From: a virus
Virus record (IMG/VR): IMGVR_UViG_3300045256_000058
Span: 82,348 to 146,347 of that record
Strand: one strand, 5' to 3'
DNA length: 64,000 nucleotides
Positions within the stretch are counted from its first letter, which is position 1; each line of letters opens with the position of its first letter. The notes under the pieces are model-generated. The model had not been told where the DNA came from and did not search any database. It was given only the letters and a program-made list of their open reading frames with translations. Positions 26,261 through 34,599 of the stretch are shown piece by piece. A program made the position numbers and the translations under genes.

Positions 26261-26681
26261 ATTAATCGTAAAGAATCTAACCATCGGTGATTTACTTTCT
26301 GAGGTGGAGTTTAGCGAGGATGACTTACCTACTCCAGAATATTATGAATCAGAGATTGCCGCTACTGTTGCTGGATTACTTTACAAATTTCCAACAGGGA
26401 CATTAGTGGGTACTTATCTAGATGAAAGTAACACTAAGTATAATATCAATATTGTTGGATACGATAAGATTAGATTTCTTCATCTATTCGTAAACAAAAA
26501 TATAAAACTTAGTGAAGATTCACATCTAATGCCTCAACACAGACAAAAGACTTTCATGGATTTATCTATGGAAGATAGAAATCTAATTCTTCAAAAAAGA
26601 GTAGATGTCTATTTGATTCCACATGAAGACGACAATGCACATGACTTTTTTGAGTCAGTAATGTACTATCACTTTCAATAG
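26232..26681 (+). CDS. Hypothetical protein
   Basis: 149 residues, start inside the end of the phosphatase gene. Acidic, with DLPTPEYYESEIAATVAGLLYKF. No family. Confidence 0.6.
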   Translation: MLVSSHSPNRLIVKNLTIGDLLSEVEFSEDDLPTPEYYESEIAATVAGLLYKFPTGTLVGTYLDESNTKYNINIVGYDKIRFLHLFVNKNIKLSEDSHLMPQHRQKTFMDLSMEDRNLILQKRVDVYLIPHEDDNAHDFFESVMYYHFQ

Positions 26682-26690
26682 GAGCTAACA

Positions 26691-27179
26691 ATGGAAGAAT
26701 TAGAACTAGAACAGATTCAAACAGATGAATCTCAACCCGTTAATGATGCTGATTTACTAAAGCAATTTGAACACTATTCTGCTGCTCAATTATTGCTCGG
26801 TAGCAAGTTGGCTGAAGCCTTTAAGACTCACCCCAATTCAGCCTCTATCGTTGATTCGATGTCTGCTCGTATCCCTGATGGCGAGGATTTAGATTTCTAC
26901 GATGGTATTGCCGCTGGATTACTTTACGCAGCATTAGTCATTCAATCTAATGAATGGGAAGATGAAATGCTAGGGAATCTGTCGCTAATGCTAACTGCAT
27001 TAAGTGAATATACGGATACCCCTGGTTTGGATTTACTGCATGAGTCTGAAGTATTAGCACTTCTTCGTCAAGTTCCTGATTTGGATGAGAATTACGACGA
27101 AACAATGCAAGAGATTAACGCAATGCTCGATTCAGAAGGTCTGGAACTCGAAACTGAGTTGTTTTCCAACGAAGAATAG
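26691..27179 (+). CDS. Hypothetical acidic helical protein
   Basis: 162 residues, GGAG upstream of ATG. Very acidic at both ends (MEELELEQIQTDES...; ELETELFSNEE). The centre has FYDGIAAGLLYAALVIQ. Possibly a DNA mimic by charge alone. Function unknown. Confidence 0.65.
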   Translation: MEELELEQIQTDESQPVNDADLLKQFEHYSAAQLLLGSKLAEAFKTHPNSASIVDSMSARIPDGEDLDFYDGIAAGLLYAALVIQSNEWEDEMLGNLSLMLTALSEYTDTPGLDLLHESEVLALLRQVPDLDENYDETMQEINAMLDSEGLELETELFSNEE

Positions 27180-27216
27180 AGTAGAATGATATAGGGGAGT
27201 TCTTACTTCCCTTTTT

Positions 27217-27290
27217 CCCCTCTTCGTTCAATGGATTCAGGACACGGTGCTTCTAACGCTGGAATAGAGGTTCGACTCCTCTAGAGGGGG
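27217..27290 (+). tRNA. tRNA-Arg (anticodon TCT)
   Basis: CCCCTCT/AGAGGGG acceptor, D-arm GTTC/GGAC, anticodon arm CGGTG-CTTCTAA-CGCTG giving TCT, T-arm AGAGG-TTCGACT-CCTCT. No CCA is encoded. It reads AGA/AGG codons, which AT-rich phages use heavily. Isolated from the main tRNA island. Confidence 0.92.
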
Positions 27291-27311
27291 TTTTATATTG
27301 CGGAGAATATT

Positions 27312-27917
27312 ATGGAAAGCGACTTCGATGATAACATTGACGCTCAGTTTTCTGTGAGTGAAAATGGAGATTTGCTTCTTAATGAAAAAGGTGAAACTAA
27401 GTTAAAGGAATTAAAATTACCTTTACAGCCTGCAACTAGAAAAGTATTTTTAAGGTCATTAGGTTTACCTGCTAAAGAATTTCTGGAGTGGAAAGAAAAC
27501 AAAAAACCGGAAATTAATGATTCTTTGGTTTTTAATGGTGCAGAATATTACGAGATAAAAAGACTTCAGTTTCAAATCGAACCTATTATTTATAAGTTCA
27601 TTTGGAATATGTTTAGAATCTCCCATAAAGATGTTCTTATGATTGTTTATTATGACACTTATTTAGATGAAGATGATACAAAAAGATTATCTTTACCTGG
27701 AGTAGAATTAATGAACAGAATGAGAGATATTGTTCCAGATTATTTAGTTAGAAACGGATTTGTAATTCATGTGGATATTAAAGGGCAACGAGGTTTTGAC
27801 CCTGATATGATTACCGATGAGTTACGAATTCATATTCTAAGTGATGGCTCTAAACCCACAGTAGTAAATCATTGGCGTAGAAAAGATAAAGATGACGACT
27901 TCGAGAAGCCTTTCTAG
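27312..27917 (+). CDS. Hypothetical protein
   Basis: 201 residues, CGGAG upstream. Contains LVIYYDTYLDEDDTKRLSL-like beta/loop segments and a DIKGQRGFDPDMITDEL stretch. The end is basic then acidic. No family recognised. Confidence 0.65.
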   Translation: MESDFDDNIDAQFSVSENGDLLLNEKGETKLKELKLPLQPATRKVFLRSLGLPAKEFLEWKENKKPEINDSLVFNGAEYYEIKRLQFQIEPIIYKFIWNMFRISHKDVLMIVYYDTYLDEDDTKRLSLPGVELMNRMRDIVPDYLVRNGFVIHVDIKGQRGFDPDMITDELRIHILSDGSKPTVVNHWRRKDKDDDFEKPF

Positions 27918-27919
27918 CT

Positions 27920-28252
27920 ATGGAAAACTATACTCCTAAACACACATTCTTTAGTTCGTTTTTTCGTGACATTCCGGTACACATACATACGAAAGCTAGT
28001 ATAGACGCAAAAAAGTATGTTCAAGCTGTATATGCTTACCATAAAGACGACTATATTAGAAAAGTAATTGTTGTTCCGCATAGAAGGAAAGACGGAATAC
28101 TAACTGAGTTAGAGGTAAGAGTTAGCTACCTAGATAAACGTAGTGTTGTCGAAGCAACTAAACAATGTGAAGCAGCAATATACTATGACGTTCTTATAGA
28201 TGAACAAGTGAAGCGTAATGGTGTCCGATATGTAGATTGTTGGGAACTATGA
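27920..28252 (+). CDS. Hypothetical protein
   Basis: 110 residues, 2 nt after the previous stop. His/Tyr/Lys-rich, with VVPHRRKDGILTELEVRVSY. Its end overlaps the next ATG. Function unknown. Confidence 0.65.
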   Translation: MENYTPKHTFFSSFFRDIPVHIHTKASIDAKKYVQAVYAYHKDDYIRKVIVVPHRRKDGILTELEVRVSYLDKRSVVEATKQCEAAIYYDVLIDEQVKRNGVRYVDCWEL

Positions 28253-28890
28253 ATATATTTCAAACTTGTCAGAGTCCTGTAGTAGCTGCTAATTGGTTGT
28301 GTAAGGAGCATTTACATAAAATGCCCGTAGAGAGTGCCCAATTACTTTCCACAGGACTTCACGAACTCAGCAACGATAGCTACGAGTTCCTAATTAATGA
28401 AGTTGGTATCTATAAACCAGTTCATGTTGGTCATCCCTCTAGACTCTGGATTTCTGAATCTCCGAACAATTTTGCTTGGCTAATTAATCATGCAACTCGG
28501 ATGTTTGGTATTCGTAAATCGATTGGTAGAAAAGAGCATAAAAGCGAAGCAATCATACAGCGAATCTTTCAGTATTTCTCTGAAAATATGATGGAACTTC
28601 GATTCAAAGAATCAGGAGTAACTCCTATTCTATTTGCTTTTGGTGATGGTACTAAACCAGATAAATTTCTAGACATTAAGCAACAGTTTGGAAATATTAT
28701 TCGTCCCGCTACCAAAACTACTCAAGATTTGTATAGAGCTAATTCTTTTGATGAAGGCTATCTAGCTTATCAAGAGTATATTCGTAGAAAACAGTTTGAA
28801 CCTACTACTAAATATGGTAGGGAGCATCACATTCTTCGTAGACCTACGTGGGTAAACGATACGCCTCCTAAATGGTACTATCCAGTATGA
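28249..28890 (+). CDS. Conserved phage protein (ESAQLLST / HPSRLW type)
   Basis: 213 residues. It has a pattern I recall from many phage proteins of unknown role: an N-terminal MNIFQTCQSPVVAANWLCKEH, then KMPVESAQLLST, then HVGHPSRLWISESPNNFAWL and a basic middle. The conserved His, Glu and Trp positions suggest an enzyme, perhaps acting on nucleotides or DNA, but I cannot name it. Overlaps both neighbours by 4 nt. Confidence 0.65.
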   Translation: MNIFQTCQSPVVAANWLCKEHLHKMPVESAQLLSTGLHELSNDSYEFLINEVGIYKPVHVGHPSRLWISESPNNFAWLINHATRMFGIRKSIGRKEHKSEAIIQRIFQYFSENMMELRFKESGVTPILFAFGDGTKPDKFLDIKQQFGNIIRPATKTTQDLYRANSFDEGYLAYQEYIRRKQFEPTTKYGREHHILRRPTWVNDTPPKWYYPV

Positions 28891-29066
28891 CTGATGAATC
28901 CTGTAAAGTTCTGCTTAAAAAAGTAGCAGCACTTCTTAATAAGATTGACGACATGATGGCTTATCACGAAGCGATAGAGTTACTAGCTAATACTGAAGAA
29001 TATTTAGGGTTAGAAAATCTAGTACATGATATTCTCATGCGGAGAGAGAGTAATGGCGATTCCTAA
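28887..29066 (+). CDS. Hypothetical small helical protein
   Basis: 59 residues from ATG 28887, overlapping the previous stop. Helical (LLKKVAALLNKIDDMMAYHEAI, within a repeat-like arrangement). Function unknown. Confidence 0.6.
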   Translation: MTDESCKVLLKKVAALLNKIDDMMAYHEAIELLANTEEYLGLENLVHDILMRRESNGDS

Positions 29067-29286
29067 AGAAGTCGGTCACTATATTTATTCCAGCGGAGTA
29101 CTTATCGACTTAATGAATCAAGGTGCTTTTCCAGGTACTATGACTCTTGATGAGTTAATGGAGCAAGATGAATATGTTTATGCTGTTGTAGCTGGTCAAC
29201 ATCTATTTGAAGTAATTGATGAGATTAAAGACTCCCAATTAAAAGCTGATATTGAAGAATTGAAGGAAAGGATTGTTTATTTCTAA
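29053..29286 (+). CDS. Hypothetical acidic protein
   Basis: 77 residues from ATG 29053, behind GGAGAGAG and overlapping the previous gene by 14 nt. Acidic helices (TLDELMEQDEYVYAVV). Function unknown. Confidence 0.6.
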   Translation: MAIPKEVGHYIYSSGVLIDLMNQGAFPGTMTLDELMEQDEYVYAVVAGQHLFEVIDEIKDSQLKADIEELKERIVYF

Positions 29287-29288
29287 CT

Positions 29289-29501
29289 ATGTCTATTAAA
29301 CGTATGTCTATTAAACGAACTCAAGATAATTTTGTTAGAGTCTCTTTCTATGATGAATCTTTATCAGATGCTTTAAGAAATTTAGCAGATTACATAGAAA
29401 GTAATAAATATAATGCTTACTACACAATGACCTCGAACTATAATGTCGAGTTACATAAGTGGGAAGTAATTGTATTCTTCATTCCAAATCCAGTCAAATA
29501 G
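29289..29501 (+). CDS. Hypothetical protein with duplicated start
   Basis: 70 residues. The first 15 bases ATGTCTATTAAACGT are tandemly duplicated, so the protein begins MSIKRMSIKR and two in-frame ATGs (29289, 29304) are available. The body (SLSDALRNLADYIESNKYN) is unknown. Confidence 0.6.
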   Translation: MSIKRMSIKRTQDNFVRVSFYDESLSDALRNLADYIESNKYNAYYTMTSNYNVELHKWEVIVFFIPNPVK

Positions 29502-29509
29502 GAGTAAAT

Positions 29510-29893
29510 ATGTCATCTAAATCATTAGTACCGATTCACGCAGCTAAATTGAGACGAATGGCTCAAAATACTCTCGATTCGATACCTCAGTTTCGTGAGC
29601 AAGCATTAAATGACTATCTTCAAGATATTTTGAAATCAAGAAATAAAGACCGTACTGGTAAAGGTATCTTTGGAAGATTTAATAAACCTTATTCTTCAGT
29701 TGAAGATATGCGTGAAAAAGGTGGTATGAGTGACTCTGATGACCTTATCTATCAATGGATGAAAAGCAATTTATTCAAAGATGATGAAAGAATTGCGCGA
29801 CAGTTATTACGTGCAGCAAATACATCTCCTGACAAAGAGATTCTTGTTTCCGTGAGCGATTTAGCATATCTCGTTTCAGATGTCAAGGCTTGA
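29510..29893 (+). CDS. Hypothetical protein
   Basis: 127 residues from ATG 29510, preceded by AGGAG. Basic and helical (HAAKLRRMAQNTLDSI; KDRTGKGIFGRFNKP). A promoter begins at its stop codon. Function unknown. Confidence 0.65.
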   Translation: MSSKSLVPIHAAKLRRMAQNTLDSIPQFREQALNDYLQDILKSRNKDRTGKGIFGRFNKPYSSVEDMREKGGMSDSDDLIYQWMKSNLFKDDERIARQLLRAANTSPDKEILVSVSDLAYLVSDVKA

Positions 29894-29919
29894 CTTTCCA
29901 CTTTTTTCCATGCTAAGAT
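29890..29919 (+). promoter_or_regulatory. Sigma70-type promoter
   Basis: TTGACT (29890-29895), 18-nt spacer, TAAGAT (29914-29919). It would drive the three small paralogues beginning at 29975, with a GGAAAGGAGG-containing leader. Confidence 0.65.
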
Positions 29920-29974
29920 GCGTTGGGGGACTGGAAAGGAGGCGACGGTTCCTAAACACACTCTTATTCTTAGT

Positions 29975-30127
29975 ATGAAAATTAGGTTTTACAAAGCTCC
30001 ATTTCAAATGTTACCGGACATTATAGAGATAGAAACATATTATGAATCGATTCACTTATGGTTCTTTCCTCTAAGACGTAAAAATTTTACTTGGTTAAGA
30101 ATTTCAGTTTTCAAAGCGAGGAAATAA
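29975..30127 (+). CDS. 50-residue protein, first of three related genes
   Basis: From ATG 29975. MKIRFYKAPFQMLPDIIEIE, followed by an aromatic stretch (IHLWFFPLRR), parallels the next two products in size and pattern. Stop overlaps the next ATG (TAATG). Function unknown. Confidence 0.55.
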   Translation: MKIRFYKAPFQMLPDIIEIETYYESIHLWFFPLRRKNFTWLRISVFKARK

Positions 30128-30330
30128 TGTATTTCGATTTCTCTCCTGCTCCTTACAGGTTCCATAAATTCTTACCTGATGTAATAGATGTCAGTATTAA
30201 GAATCTGTACTTCGGTTTTTATTTCTATCCATTTTCACAATGGTTATGGAACGGATTCGGTTATCAAGTTAGAAGTAAAAAGGATTTCACTCTATTTTTT
30301 CCTTCGATGAGCGTAGTAATAAATTGGTGA
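30127..30330 (+). CDS. 67-residue protein, second of three related genes
   Basis: Aromatic-rich: MYFDFSPAPYRFHKFLPDVI then FYFYPFSQWLWNGFGYQ. AGGAAATA precedes ATG. Related in layout to both neighbours. Possibly membrane-associated; function unknown. Confidence 0.55.
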   Translation: MYFDFSPAPYRFHKFLPDVIDVSIKNLYFGFYFYPFSQWLWNGFGYQVRSKKDFTLFFPSMSVVINW

Positions 30331-30335
30331 ACACA

Positions 30336-30598
30336 ATGAGAATTCGTCTTTTACCTGCTGTCAAAACACACGAACCCGATGAAATTCATGTTCTGTTCAA
30401 TTCGGTAGAAATAACTCTCAAGCAATTGATTTTGCTTTCTACCCAGTAACAGCTATCACACCACAATTTGAATTTCATTCACTAGGATACGGATACTTTC
30501 ATCTCTATCTTCCATTAACCGATGTTTATATTAGTTTAGGAAGAGAATGGGCAGAAAAGTACATGAGTTTTCTCAATCTTTTCAAATTGGGAAGATAG
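30336..30598 (+). pseudogene. Frameshifted third related gene
   Basis: The frame from ATG 30336 (MRIRLLPAVKTHEPDEIHVL) stops at 30449. The -1 frame continues from about 30408 through DFAFYPVTAITPQFEFHSLG and YFHLYLPLTDVYISLG to TAG 30598, inside the next gene. Together they resemble the two genes before. A one-base indel, sequencing error or -1 shift explains it. Confidence 0.5.
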
Positions 30599-31038
30599 GA
30601 GAAACATTAATGAGAGATTACTTTGAAAGTTTAGGTTTTCAAGTATATTCTCTTAACAAAAAAGAACAAAAAGAATACCTTTATGATTTACGAATATCTA
30701 AAGGTAATCGAATTTATGGGGTTGAAGTAAAAACCGAGTTGAAAGGTGAGCAAACGGGTAATATCTTTTACGAAACAGAAGTAGATGGTAAACCTGGATG
30801 GACTCAAAAATATTCAGATGATTCTAAAGTTGTAATTGTATGGGTATTACCTATTTCTCTTAAAGCATATATGCTTCCAGCTTCTAAGTTACTCGAAATA
30901 CCTTATGAAGACTATGAAAAGAGAGAAGTATTAAATCCTAGATATTCAGCAATTGGATATAAAGTTCCTCTTTCAATCGTAAAACCACTCTGTAAAGAAA
31001 TCGATTTAAGTAAATTTGCGGAGAATTTAGCGGCATGA
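30547..31038 (+). CDS. PD-(D/E)xK nuclease-like protein
   Basis: 163 residues. KIGETLMRDYFESLGFQVY, then YLYDLRI with the Asp, then YGVEVKTEL with E-x-K, the usual order of restriction-like/Holliday-junction resolvase folds. The rest is a beta-rich subdomain. It might cut DNA or be a degenerate binding protein; substrate unknown. Overlaps the next gene by 4 nt. Confidence 0.7.
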   Translation: MGRKVHEFSQSFQIGKIGETLMRDYFESLGFQVYSLNKKEQKEYLYDLRISKGNRIYGVEVKTELKGEQTGNIFYETEVDGKPGWTQKYSDDSKVVIVWVLPISLKAYMLPASKLLEIPYEDYEKREVLNPRYSAIGYKVPLSIVKPLCKEIDLSKFAENLAA

Positions 31039-31463
31039 GTGATACTATCACGCACAGTGTTTATGAAGACATATATAAACAGTATGCGTCGGATGAAAGT
31101 ACAGACTATGTTCTTGTTAAATATGACGTTACCGTAGGTGATGCGGATTTTGATGTCACAGGTCTTGCATTGATAAAACTTTCAGATTGGCTAGACCTAG
31201 TAGAAAATGTTCGCCAACATTATGCTAACGATGGCAGAGTATTGGCTGACCGTTTTGGTGAATCAGATTTTGTTGAATTCGACACATTTGATGATTGGGT
31301 ATCAAGTTATTCTATTACTTTAGTTCGTAATGGAGATTACGAGGTACTTAGTAAATACATTCGACCAGGATATAACAGTTCATTCTATTATCCAGAGGAT
31401 TTAGAAACTGATGAACACATTAAGTGGATGGAAGAACATGGATACTACAGCAAGCAAGACTAA
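31035..31463 (+). CDS. Hypothetical acidic protein, tandem paralogue
   Basis: 142 residues. TDYVLVKYDVTVGDADFDVTG, NVRQHYANDG, FDTFDDWVSSYSI and SSFYYPEDLE line up with segments of the next protein. Strongly acidic. Function unknown. Confidence 0.65.
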   Translation: MSDTITHSVYEDIYKQYASDESTDYVLVKYDVTVGDADFDVTGLALIKLSDWLDLVENVRQHYANDGRVLADRFGESDFVEFDTFDDWVSSYSITLVRNGDYEVLSKYIRPGYNSSFYYPEDLETDEHIKWMEEHGYYSKQD

Positions 31464-31791
31464 ATACGTTCTTGTTTCCTATGAGGGAGATTGGGCAGAT
31501 GAAGTAACCGTAAAAGGTTTTATGGCTACTACGTTTGATGCTTGGCAAGAAACTATGGAAGAAGTGAAAGAACACTTCGATAAAGGCGGCACTTTAAGTC
31601 ATAGTATTGGTAGTAACGAAGAGATTGAATACGACCAGTATAGGTCTTGGATTAGTGATTACAAAGTTCGACCTTTATCTGAAGAAGAGTTTCAAGCTTT
31701 TCAATTGGTAAAATCTCTTACTAATGATGACTTAGACTATCACTTTTACTATCCTGACATTGACGCTTACTTCGAGGAAGATGACTACTAA
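31438..31791 (+). CDS. Hypothetical acidic protein, tandem paralogue
   Basis: 117 residues from ATG 31438. KYVLVSYEGDWADEVTVKG, EVKEHFDKGG, YDQYRSWISDYKV and YHFYYPDIDAYF match the upstream gene in order. A duplication is clear. Acidic surface could mimic DNA; this is speculation. Confidence 0.65.
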   Translation: MDTTASKTKYVLVSYEGDWADEVTVKGFMATTFDAWQETMEEVKEHFDKGGTLSHSIGSNEEIEYDQYRSWISDYKVRPLSEEEFQAFQLVKSLTNDDLDYHFYYPDIDAYFEEDDY

Positions 31792-31797
31792 TACGGA

Positions 31798-31826
31798 TTG
31801 ACATAGAAAACATTCTCCTCTATACT
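31798..31826 (+). promoter_or_regulatory. Strong sigma70-type promoter
   Basis: TTGACA (31798-31803), 17-nt spacer, TATACT (31821-31826). It would start a transcript just ahead of the gene at 31860 and the downstream VWA/lipoprotein run. Confidence 0.8.
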
Positions 31827-31859
31827 AAGACTATAGGTACAGTACTTGGAGTCCTAGTG

Positions 31860-32039
31860 ATGAAAAAAAGTGAATTCAAATGTCAGAATGACCTATGGTG
31901 GTATAAACCTCCCGTCAGAAGAAAGATGAAAGCTAACGCTCACAAGAGACTACGAAGAAAAACAAGCTCAATGCTTAGTCAAAACATTAAGTATAAAGAG
32001 CTTGAACGATTTGAGCCTGTAATTTTAGCTACTCGCTAG
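31860..32039 (+). CDS. 59-residue basic protein
   Basis: ATG 31860 (a GTG lies one codon earlier) behind GGAG. Rich in Lys/Arg (KPPVRRKMKANAHKRLRRKT), with a Cys near the start. First gene after a strong promoter; likely a nucleic acid or host-factor binder, by charge only. Confidence 0.6.
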   Translation: MKKSEFKCQNDLWWYKPPVRRKMKANAHKRLRRKTSSMLSQNIKYKELERFEPVILATR

Positions 32040-32058
32040 TAGCCCTGCGGAGGTCGAA

Positions 32059-32370
32059 ATGGAAAACGGAATTGAGTATTTAGAATCTATTCCGGGATAT
32101 GAAGGATTAAAAATACCTAGATGGATAGAACACTTTGATGTTTCTAACCTTGACTGGGTTACAGACATTTTTCTTCTCGGAATGGAAGAATTAGCAGAGA
32201 ATGATGAGTACGTGGATTTATTTGATTGGCTTGGTTCAAAAATATTTCCGTATGTTGAAGAAGAGTCTCATGTTCTGGAAATTGCTTGGGGATTCGGAGT
32301 ACTAAGCTCTGTAGATGCTTCTAAGATGTACTATCAAATGCTAGATGGGGAATTAAGTGATGGAGAATGA
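32059..32370 (+). CDS. Hypothetical acidic protein
   Basis: 103 residues, CGGAGG upstream of ATG. Acidic helices (GMEELAENDEYVDLFDWLG). It is coupled to the next gene by an overlap. Function unknown. Confidence 0.6.
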   Translation: MENGIEYLESIPGYEGLKIPRWIEHFDVSNLDWVTDIFLLGMEELAENDEYVDLFDWLGSKIFPYVEEESHVLEIAWGFGVLSSVDASKMYYQMLDGELSDGE

Positions 32371-32668
32371 AGAAGATTCTAAACCTCTTGTGTTGGAGGA
32401 TGTATTAGAAATAATCGTAAACCATATTGATACGTTAGAAAATTTTAAGAGTAAAGCTTTAGCTGCTGAAATTGAAGATAATGTTAATATCTGGAGTCAA
32501 GTTTACGATTTAGGTTTTCGTCTATATCGTATTGAGATTTCCCCAAGACTTAGGGCATTAGGTATCAGATTTGATTGGTATGACCCTGATACGACAGAGA
32601 AAGAGGATATTCTTGCTCTTATTAATGCACTCTCTGAGTTGAAATCAAAACTAAAGAGGTTAGTATGA
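32360..32668 (+). CDS. Hypothetical acidic helical protein
   Basis: 102 residues from ATG 32360 (GTG 32357 possible), overlapping the previous gene by 11 nt. Ends in ALSELKSKLKRLV, likely coiled coil. Function unknown. Confidence 0.6.
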   Translation: MENEEDSKPLVLEDVLEIIVNHIDTLENFKSKALAAEIEDNVNIWSQVYDLGFRLYRIEISPRLRALGIRFDWYDPDTTEKEDILALINALSELKSKLKRLV

Positions 32669-32877
32669 GTACGTTACTTGTTCATACAGATACCGACTCT
32701 GATATGAAACTTCTAAAAAGAGTTTTAGATTCATCACATTTTCTAGAATTACTTCAAATCTATACGGATGAAGCTTATAGTAATTCAGGTGATGTAAACC
32801 TTGAGTTCGGTAGTGAAGGTAAATACGATGCACTTCACTTTTATGTTTCTCGAAAGTTAACAGAGGAAGATTTATAA
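32665..32877 (+). CDS. Hypothetical small protein
   Basis: 70 residues, 4-nt overlap before and 1-nt overlap after (TAATG into the VWA gene). Contains SDMKLLKRVLDSSHFLELLQ. Function unknown. Confidence 0.6.
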   Translation: MSTLLVHTDTDSDMKLLKRVLDSSHFLELLQIYTDEAYSNSGDVNLEFGSEGKYDALHFYVSRKLTEEDL

Positions 32878-33533
32878 TGACGAATCCTAATTATACGCAT
32901 ATTGCTCTTGTTCTTGACCGTAGTGGTTCAATGGGTGCAATTAAAGATGAAACTATCGGAGGAGTAAATCTATTCTTCTCTAAACAACGGGAACTTGTAA
33001 AACCTGGAACAAAGATTACTGTTACATTAAATCAATTCGATACCGAGTTTGACTCTATTTATGATTTTGTAGATATTTCTAAAGTAGAAGATAGAAACTC
33101 TAAGAACTACGAACCTAGAGCATTAACTGCTCTCTATGATGCTATTGCAAAAACAATTATTCAAGTCGGTAAAAAGCTCTCCGAATTACCTGAAACTGAT
33201 AGACCTGGCTCAGTATTAGTAGCCATTGTTACTGATGGTGAAGAAAATTCCTCCAGTGATTATAAAGACTTCAAAAAGATTGCTGAGATGATTAAGCATC
33301 AAACTGATGTCTATAACTGGGAGTTTGTATTTATTGGTTCAGATTTGAAAGGTATGGAGCAAGCTAGAGAATTGAGTGTCTCCAATCGATTGAATTATAA
33401 GGCAACTAAAGAAGGTACTTCTGATGCGTTTGCTAAAGTAGCCAGATATGCTTCTGCTTATACTATGTCAACTAGAGATGGTAGCTACGAAAAAGGTACA
33501 TTCTTTAAGGGCGACGAAGATGAGGATAAGTAA
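32877..33533 (+). CDS. Stand-alone VWA domain protein
   Basis: 218 residues, essentially one von Willebrand A domain. MIDAS motif LVLDRSGSMGAI at residues 11-22, Thr in RALTALYDAI, Asp in VTDGEENSS. Such domains bind ligands through a metal ion and often act as scaffolds. This is the third VWA protein in the window. A disordered acidic tail ends GDEDEDK. Partner unknown. Confidence 0.82.
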   Translation: MTNPNYTHIALVLDRSGSMGAIKDETIGGVNLFFSKQRELVKPGTKITVTLNQFDTEFDSIYDFVDISKVEDRNSKNYEPRALTALYDAIAKTIIQVGKKLSELPETDRPGSVLVAIVTDGEENSSSDYKDFKKIAEMIKHQTDVYNWEFVFIGSDLKGMEQARELSVSNRLNYKATKEGTSDAFAKVARYASAYTMSTRDGSYEKGTFFKGDEDEDK

Positions 33534-33818
33534 ATGTTACTCGATTATCCTGAAGATGACAAAAACAAAGATGTCATTCCTGAGTATGTAGAAGATACTA
33601 CACCAGCAGCTTTAACTCTCGAACAACAATTTCATTACACTACATTCTGTTCGACTGTAGATAAGATGAGTCGAGAGCAAGCAATTGATATGCTAAAACA
33701 AGTCCATAAGCAAATGCTTCATAAAGAGAACTTATATAAGCATTTTATTAAGTTCAATTGGGGACTTGGTGAAAACTCATTCAAACCTTCTCTTGGTGAT
33801 GCCAATGAAACCACTTAG
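33534..33818 (+). CDS. Hypothetical acidic protein
   Basis: 94 residues starting directly after the VWA stop, so probably made with it. Helical middle (DKMSREQAIDMLKQVHKQML). The end overlaps the lipoprotein gene. Function unknown. Confidence 0.65.
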   Translation: MLLDYPEDDKNKDVIPEYVEDTTPAALTLEQQFHYTTFCSTVDKMSREQAIDMLKQVHKQMLHKENLYKHFIKFNWGLGENSFKPSLGDANETT

Positions 33819-34425
33819 ATATTTACTTCCCTTATTTGTAGGGGTAACTCTTGCAGCATGTAATGGGAATCAAGCTGATACGAATGTTCAACCATATCAG
33901 ATTCCTATTTCTTCACCTAGTCCTTCCGAGACACCTTCTCCGTCTCCAAGTCCTAGTGTGTCGCCTTCTCCAGTAGTAGAGAAAACACCTGAGCCTGAAG
34001 CTTCTTCTGAATCTGTAGAAACTCCTACAGCTAAAGAAGCACCAGTAGTAAAACCTGCGACAAAAACTCCGGTAGCAAAAGCTAAACCAGTACCCGCAGT
34101 GAAAGCAAAGCCTACACCTGTTCCTACTCCTGAAATAGTTGTACCTTCTCCTCCTTCAAACGATACACCAGAGACTTCCGGTACTGATGAGGTTGGTGGT
34201 CACGAAGAAGAAGCTCCTACTTATACACCGGAAGCGGAACCCTCTGAGACACCATCTCCAAGTTCAGATGATTTTCCTACCCCAACCGAAAGTCCTCAAA
34301 CTTTTCGTCCAGGTTTTTCTTCTTCGGGTAATCCCGGTATGACTTTAACTCCCGGTAGTCCCGCAATGGGCTTAGAGCTTAAACCAGATGGAACCACAAA
34401 TCTTACGATAATATCTCCTTTTTAG
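33799..34425 (+). CDS. Pro/Ser/Thr-rich lipoprotein
   Basis: 208 residues from ATG 33799 (ATG 33805 also possible). A signal peptide MKPLRYLLPLFVGVTLAAC ends in the lipobox LAAC, so the mature protein should be lipid-anchored at Cys. The rest is a low-complexity Pro/Ser/Glu/Thr stalk with SPSPSETPSPSPSPSVSPSP and no folded domain. Possible roles are superinfection exclusion or an outer spanin-like bridge; neither is shown. A terminator follows. Confidence 0.75.
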   Translation: MPMKPLRYLLPLFVGVTLAACNGNQADTNVQPYQIPISSPSPSETPSPSPSPSVSPSPVVEKTPEPEASSESVETPTAKEAPVVKPATKTPVAKAKPVPAVKAKPTPVPTPEIVVPSPPSNDTPETSGTDEVGGHEEEAPTYTPEAEPSETPSPSSDDFPTPTESPQTFRPGFSSSGNPGMTLTPGSPAMGLELKPDGTTNLTIISPF

Positions 34426-34456
34426 TCGATTGGTTCATAGTTTACTCCTGTAGACA

Positions 34457-34485
34457 GGGCTTTCGTAATTGGAAGCCCATTTTTT
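34457..34485 (+). terminator. Intrinsic terminator
   Basis: GGGCTT (34457-34462) pairs with AAGCCC (34473-34478), then ATTTTTT. It closes the lipoprotein transcript directly before a tRNA gene. Confidence 0.75.
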
Positions 34486-34577
34486 GCCCCTGTAGCTCAA
34501 TGGTAGAGCGGGAAGCTTATATCTTCCGTATGCACCCGATTAGTGCGCGGTTGGCGGTTCGAGTCCGTCCAGGGGTA
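34486..34577 (+). tRNA. tRNA-Ile (anticodon TAT) with long variable arm
   Basis: Acceptor GCCCCTG/CAGGGGT (one G-T), D-arm GCTC/GAGC, anticodon arm GGAAG-CTTATAT-CTTCC, T-arm GGCGG-TTCGAGT-CCGTC. The variable region is about 25 nt with its own GCAC/GTGC hairpin, a class II feature that is unusual for an isoleucine tRNA. It would read AUA. No CCA is encoded. Confidence 0.82.
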
Positions 34578-34599
34578 TCTCTAACTACGAGGTAGTAGT

